From contig CM038468.1 in the NCBI GenBank assembly GCA_021464415.1, positions 31,360,969 to 31,424,968 on the forward strand: DNA of 64,000 nt, read 5' to 3'. This stretch comes from Lonicera japonica. Taxonomy: Eukaryota; Streptophyta; Magnoliopsida; Dipsacales; Caprifoliaceae. The notes under the pieces were generated by a model. It did no database searches. It worked only from the letters and a program-made list of their open reading frames with translations, and was not told the DNA's origin. This document shows, piece by piece, positions 58,881 to 64,000 of the stretch (within the stretch, counting starts at the first letter, position 1; every line of letters starts with the position of its first letter). Made by a program: the position numbers and the translations under genes.

Positions 58881-59401
58881 TGAGCAAGATGACCGACACC
58901 TGTCGAGACTGGCCAAAGAAATTATCATATGCATTGTGGGGATACCGCACCACCGAGAGGGTCTCCACCGGGGCAACCCCGTTTTCTCTTACATATGGGA
59001 TGGAAGCAGTCCTCCCTGTTGAGTTAGAGGTCCCCTCTCTCAGAGTAATGCTAGAGAATCAAGTCAATAAACTGGAGTGGGTCCAGGCACGTTATAACGA
59101 GCTAGCCCTACTGGATGAGAAGAGATTGAAAGCCGCGTAACACCATCAAGGGTATCAGAAGAGAATCGCTCGAGCATTTAACCAGAAAGTGAAGACTCGG
59201 GGTATCAATAAGAACGACATCGTATTGAAAGAAATTCGAGAGCCAGCCAGGGACCCAAGGGGAAAGTTTGGATAGAAGTGGACAGGGCCGTACATCGTCA
59301 AATAAATCGATACGGGGGGTGCCGCTATACTCGCTGATTTAGACGGCCAGTTACTGCATTCACCAGTCAACATAGACCGACTGAAGAAGTATTATCAATA
59401 G
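58878..59401 (+). pseudogene. Integrase C-terminal part, element D
   Basis: It begins after the DDE core at SKMTDTC-like sequence and continues through [24 protein letters not shown] to YYQ-stop at 59401. No zinc finger or catalytic residues are present. Stops at about 59138, 59273 and 59304. The conserved spacer block follows at 59428-59512. Confidence 0.87.
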
Positions 59402-59623
59402 GCATAACATGTATAGATAAGAACTACGTAAACCTGAGCCCCAACTCAAAATTTGTGTTTTTGGAAAGTCAAAAAGGGGAACGTAGGCAACCTGAGAAGT
59501 GACTTCAGGCCCGGTTTAAACTTTGTAAAGAAAATTATTTCCCATAAAACAGTCCCTTCGTATAATTATTAAAAGGTGCAGAACACCGGAAGTTACAAAG
59601 GAGATACAGCATACAAGAAGAAA

Positions 59624-60880
59624 CTAATCCCTAGGGATTTGCCACACTGGGTCCTCAGTAGCCAAATCAATGCGAGCCTCGTCTAGAATCTGATACGCAA
59701 AGAAAATGCTATCGTCAGTGGCCCCAGTATCCATGAATCAGAACCACTCCATTTGAAATGGGTCATCAATCAGCTCTCATTCCAGAGATTGCCAGCAAGA
59801 ACGGATAATGTCAGTCCGGAGGGACCGGGTAATACCAAAATGAGCATAGTTGAACTGACGAGTTAGTCGGGCACGCCACATCCTCTCTACCGATAAAGAA
59901 ACATGCGGGGTCACAAATTTAGACTCAGAAGAGAAGTTGTTCAGACCAAGGGGAATGTCCTGAGGAACGTTGAACTGACGAAGAAGACGTCCTGGGAGAT
60001 AAAAGGAGGTAAACCAGAGCCCGCGGAGCCGAACGTAGTTCTGACCCCCTGTACTAAGCACCATCGCCCTCAGCTTCCACCAAGGAATGTTCCACCGGAT
60101 AGCCCGAAAGTTTTTCGAAAACCACACCGTCCAATCAGAGGAAGACATGGTCAAAGCACTGAAGAGAGGACGATGGAAGAAATGCGTCGGATTATCGAGC
60201 CGAACCTCGTTGAAACCCATCGATTGGAAACGCTCCAACAACCACATGTATAGCAAGCGCAGACTCCCCCTGAAGAAAGGTGAAGCCCCCCTTTGAATAT
60301 CGTCAAGACCATTCAGAGTCTTAACAAGAACGATGGGCACTATGGACTCCCCATTTCTAGCATGGTAGATCAAACTCAGAATAGTCGGATCAACACGGGA
60401 AGAACCCGTCACCAGTAACATATCAGAAACAAGATAGATCAAGGCCGCCGCAGTACGCCCCACGCTATAAGAGGCTCTCTCTTCGTAACGATGAAAGAAC
60501 CTCACCATTTTATAGAGGTCAAAGAGTTCGTCGATAATAAAACCATCACAGGCCGCCTGGGGAATGGCTAACATAGCAATCAGCATGTCTAGGGGACCGA
60601 TTTCTTCTATGGGAACTGCCATCGGGAGACGAACGTCAGAACGTAACAGCTAAGAAAACTCCTCATAGGTCGGACAAAGCTCATCAAGCCCAAAATGGAA
60701 GAGATGATCCGCAGGGCTCCAGAAATACAAAGCGCCTAACAAAAAGGAAAAATCTACAGGACGATGGCACCAACCCGCTAAAGGACTAAATGCACCAAAA
60801 TTCAAGCCGTTTTCAGAAGATATCAGAGCATCTCAGGCTTTAACATAAGAGAAATCAGAATTTGTACGATAAGAAGACAT
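59624..60880 (-). pseudogene. aORF1 of element D: antisense PMD-like protein, almost open
   Basis: 418 codons, exactly the length of the copy in A. The longest open stretch is 281 codons (60622-59780). Only four stops interrupt the full frame: early (near 60835, CGA to TGA type), near 60650 (TGG to TAG), near 59777 and near 59738. Similarity to A is even along the length, suggesting constraint before decay. PMD-like segments are as in A (CPTYEEF, RGSLRLLYMWLLERF, RLLRQFNVPQDIP). Confidence 0.72.
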
Positions 60881-60915
60881 TTTTTTGAAGGTGTGGGGAT
60901 GAAGGAAGGAAGATG

Positions 60916-60965
60916 GATGTATTTAAAGCAAAAAAGTGGGTCCTGTGCCTGTTTGTCGCGCGACA
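60916..60965 (-). promoter_or_regulatory. Antisense promoter of aORF1, element D
   Basis: A perfect TGTCGCGCGACA at 60954-60965 lies upstream of a TATA-like minus-strand TTTAAATA (about 60918-60925; TATAAATA in A). The second palindrome of A is deleted here. Confidence 0.65.
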
Positions 60966-61307
60966 AACCCATGTCCAGGAGGGTTACCCTATTTTGTTTT
61001 CCTTACACATAAGAGTCATTCTTGCCAAAAGAATCACTTCTGGATGCATTCTTGTTCTCACTTTGTTCTTTTACAGGAATCCTACGTGTCACTACGCTAC
61101 AAGTTATTGCTCCTAGAACACTGACTCATATATATGTATATATATATATCTTCCACAAACAAACAATAATAGCATATCATCAGAAACAAATAAAAATTTT
61201 CATAAATTCAATAAAAGAACAATTTTCAAAACTAAATTTTTGTCTAAAAACGTGTCTAAAAATAAAAAACTACATATCTGTCTGAACTAACTAAATGCAA
61301 AAAAAAG

Positions 61308-63912
61308 CTAATCTATCCGGGCGCGCTTCGACACGCTCCCACTATCGCCCGAACCCTCCTCCGGAGTAGGATCGACTGTTGGGACATCCGGATGAGAAGG
61401 AACTGCTGCCTGAGAGGGCCTCGTAGATTGGACCGGTGCCGTAGGGCGAATCATCGAAGACCGGGATCTCCTAGAGGTCCGACTGGTACTCTTCTGAGAC
61501 TCTGTCCTAGCTCGAGAGGAAGACAAGGTCATCCGCTCGTAGGAAAATATCGATCGCCCTCTGATAGTCGCGCATATAAATCGTAGGGTCTCGACCAACG
61601 TACTGAAGCAGGTTCCAGCTATATAGATACTGAGAGTGCCAAGCTCTCAGATCTGCCACATGCACACTCACCCGCTACCAAAAGAGAGAAAAGAAAGAAT
61701 CAACATAGTAAAGATAAATGAACATGGATATGATGGGATATTAAGGGAAGATAAGACATATACCTCATCATCAGAACGACCACCCAAGTAATCAAATGTA
61801 TCCTCAAGAAGAGGATACTCAGGCACCGTATATCGACGTAGACCGACGCCAATATAAGATATATCCCGAGGAAGTGGCGGCAGGTTGATCGGATGAATAG
61901 ACAAACCCGCCGGTACAGCAGCGGAAGTAGACCCACCCACCTCGCGGATCAGAAACAGGGGAGGCCGGGAAGAAGAACCCCCGAAACCTGGAGATCGAGC
62001 TGGAGGGCCCATAGCAGCTGAAGAAAGCGGAGTCAGTGTGGCGTAGGTACGAACACCTGGAGGATCCACCATAGTTGTCGCTCTTAGAGGCGGGACCCCA
62101 CTAGAAGGAGTAGCCGCCGCAGCAGGAGAGGTCCGCCCAAACTCTCATAGTCGACCCCGAAGTCCGCAGGTTCCCAGGATCGCTCCGAAAAGTCTGCCGC
62201 CCCTCCCTCAGCGGCCTCCGCAGCATCAAAAACTCCCCCAAGAGATACCAATGGGCTAGTAGGGAACTCAAAACCCTCAGTAGGCTGCTCCTCTCTAGGT
62301 ATCGTCTGAGGAGGCTGCTCTGGAACAACCGTCGCTCCACCTCCTTCACCGCCCTCGGGTCTATCATCACCACCCTCGGGCCTATCATCGCCTCCCTCAG
62401 CACCAGCAGGGACGTCCTTCTCTCCCTCAGGGTCATCATCATCAGAGTCCAAAATATTGTCCCTCTGATTGGGGACAGGCGGCAGCTGACCGGGAACTGT
62501 CCGAGGCAAATGAGTCTGTCCTCGTATATAGTTGGGATCGCCTAACAACGCACGATACCTCTCATAAAAGACCCGTCCCCAGGTCCCGTTCGGCTCCCTC
62601 ATCAAGTAACGGGCAGCGAAGACAGCATAATCCCCCTCCTCGATGAAAGTCTGAAAACCAAGCCCGTCAACCAACGCCTACACCATCACCGGGTCGATCT
62701 CACCCGTCCGCCTCATCAGAACAGGTGGAAACAAAGGAACCCTAGGCCACTAGGCCGATGTATGCTGGCGAATAACTCTCTCGCCCAAGTTGAAGTGGAG
62801 GCCGTACTCATCCCTGATAAGCCGCCTGGTCCTCGAGGCAGTCAGAGCACGGCCATATCCAAAATGGAGACCCAGATCACCCCAAGGGGCCCACTCAATC
62901 TACAAAGAGAACAAAATTTTATTTCAGTTATTTATATTCTATTTACAATTTATTTATTGAAAAGAAAGAATACTAAGATATTTACCTGCTCCTCCAGCAG
63001 GTCAGGGACGGCAGCAGCTCCGGTCTCCCGAGTCCGATATACATAGGGAGCCCTGTAGTTCTCTGCAATGAATCGGCGAAGAAAGGAAAACTGATCCTCC
63101 TTCTCAACGAGGAGATCTACCTGGGCGCGACCCAAACGAGTATACGCCACAAACCAACTCTGAAGAGGAAACATAAAGAATATCAGCAACAATCAACAGA
63201 CAATATGTAAAGGACTGAAGCAAAGATAAGGGAACAAAAGTGTATACCTCCCACAACAAAGAAAAGCCCTTGAGGTTCAGGGCTAACTGACGAGAAACCT
63301 GGTCCATAGCGTCATATAGAACAGCCAGAATGAAGCCCCCCAGTCATAATCGACATGATGCTGAAGTCTCTAAGATAGGGCAGCCACCAGAGGTGGGCCG
63401 GGTCCCCCCCACGGGTCTCAAACAAGTCATGGAGCGTCAATAATAAGAGGACGCGGGCATACTGACGCGCCTCCTGGCGGGTCATCTGCGCTACTGAAGC
63501 AACTAAACGATATCTCTCTGTGGCTAGCCGCGTAACCAAGACAGCCCGAGGAATCGTATCACCGAAACTCCGTCGCTCCGGGAACCAACATAGTGCACCA
63601 ACAATGCCCTCTGCTGTCAGACGCAAGGGGACATCGATCTGTATAGGGACCCCCTGAAGGAATCCCGGTCAAAGCAAATAAGTCAAGGGTGGTCATCGTC
63701 ATCTCCCCCCAGCTCCAGTGAAAGGTATGAGTGGTGTCCCACTAGTGACAGGCTAGAGCCGACACCAACACACCTGCTCTAGACACCCGCTCCGGGAGGG
63801 CATCGAAAAAAGAACCGAAAGGAGTCGCAAGGAGCAACTCCTGGACAGGAGCCGGTGCCTGTCGCCACTCTAAGGAAATGGTGTTGGGGGAACCCCAACC
63901 ACGGCCAACCCA
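61308..63912 (-). pseudogene. aORF2 of element D: exons 2-5 of the spliced antisense gene
   Basis: Exons 63912-63248, 63159-62986, 62899-61764 and 61674-61308; exon 1 is beyond the window. Acceptors are TCTGTAG, CTCTTCAG, TTTGTAG and TTGGTAG; donors are GAG/GTATAC, CAG/GTAAAT and GAG/GTATAT. All junctions are in phase 0 and equal those in A. Exon 2 keeps WDTTHTFHWSWGEMTMTTLDLFALTG, written here as WDTTHTFHW followed by SWGEMTMTTLDLF, a strong PMD signature. Exon 4 carries an Asp/Glu/Gly-rich stretch. The C-terminus is SR-rich and basic (KRARID). Damage includes a 1-nt deletion near 62143 and stops in exons 2 and 4. Confidence 0.7.
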
Positions 63913-63941
63913 CTACAGACAAAAAGAACGAGTACAAGATT

Positions 63942-64000
63942 ATGAGGGTACTTTGGTGTAATTATGAGAGATATGGGGTTATAGGGGTAAAATATGTAAA
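63942..64000 (+). repeat. Start of the 68-bp tandem repeat in intron 1, element D
   Basis: The first unit (GAGGGTACTTTGGTGTAATT) is visible and runs off the window, placed as in A (14413). Confidence 0.85.

Larger units (their letters stand above)
52064..64000 (+). mobile_element. Element D: Tat-type element, 5' part, sister of A
   Basis: It has a full 1547-bp 5' LTR, PBS, leader, gag, PR, RT, the last part of INT, aORF1 and exons 2-5 of aORF2, and runs off the window inside aORF2 intron 1. RNaseH, the second RNaseH and most of INT are deleted (junction about 58877, matching A 5692 and 9357). Left flank is ACTAC. Confidence 0.92.

Overview
The window is nuclear DNA of a flowering plant, most likely a eudicot. 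It is AT-rich, has spliced genes with plant splice sites, and consists mostly of nested LTR retrotransposons. The species cannot be told from the sequence. No bacterial, viral, CRISPR or organellar features were found.

Layout. (1) 1-18957: element A, a large Ty3/gypsy retrotransposon of the Tat/Ogre type. Evidence is a tRNA-Arg-like primer site, gag-PR-RT-RNaseH-second RNaseH-INT order, no chromodomain and antisense genes downstream of INT. A 1.8-kb solo LTR (7333-9150) splits its integrase. (2) 18958-20594: an inverted, truncated copy of the same solo LTR, sitting in the 3' LTR of (3), an inverted gag-only Ty1/copia element (20595-23849). (4) 23850-36349: the only non-retrotransposon island. 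It holds one small three-exon RINGv (C4HC3) zinc-finger gene (25541-27121), several decayed tandem duplicates of that locus and MITEs. (5) 36350-39124: the inverted 3' end of element C, same family as A, interrupted by (6) element B (39125-about 48790), a strongly deleted relative whose 3' LTR is cut off. (7) 48916-50270: a 1.36-kb foldback (MULE-like) transposon with a 9-bp target duplication. (8) 50280-52063: intergenic, with one weak ORF. (9) 52064-64000: element D, a sister of A lacking RNaseH and most of INT, running off the window.

The most interesting system is the antisense module of the Tat-like family. Behind INT, on the minus strand, lie two genes. aORF1 is unspliced, 418 codons in both A and D. 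aORF2 has five exons and four introns, all phase 0. Both resemble the plant mobile domain (PMD). Their TATA promoters carry the same 12-bp palindrome, TGTCGCGCGACA, that is arrayed six times just upstream of the TATA box in the LTR. A shared DNA-binding regulator for sense and antisense promoters is therefore an attractive inference. Intron 1 of aORF2 is filled by a 68-bp tandem repeat, and the region before the 3' LTR is an array of dozens of mini-hairpins with covarying stems and UNCG/GNRA-type loops.

All retrotransposon genes here are pseudogenes. Most stops are C-to-T or G-to-A changes, as expected from decay of methylated DNA. The nesting suggests this order: copia element, then solo-LTR parent, then element A, then a second copy of that LTR inside A; and separately C before B.
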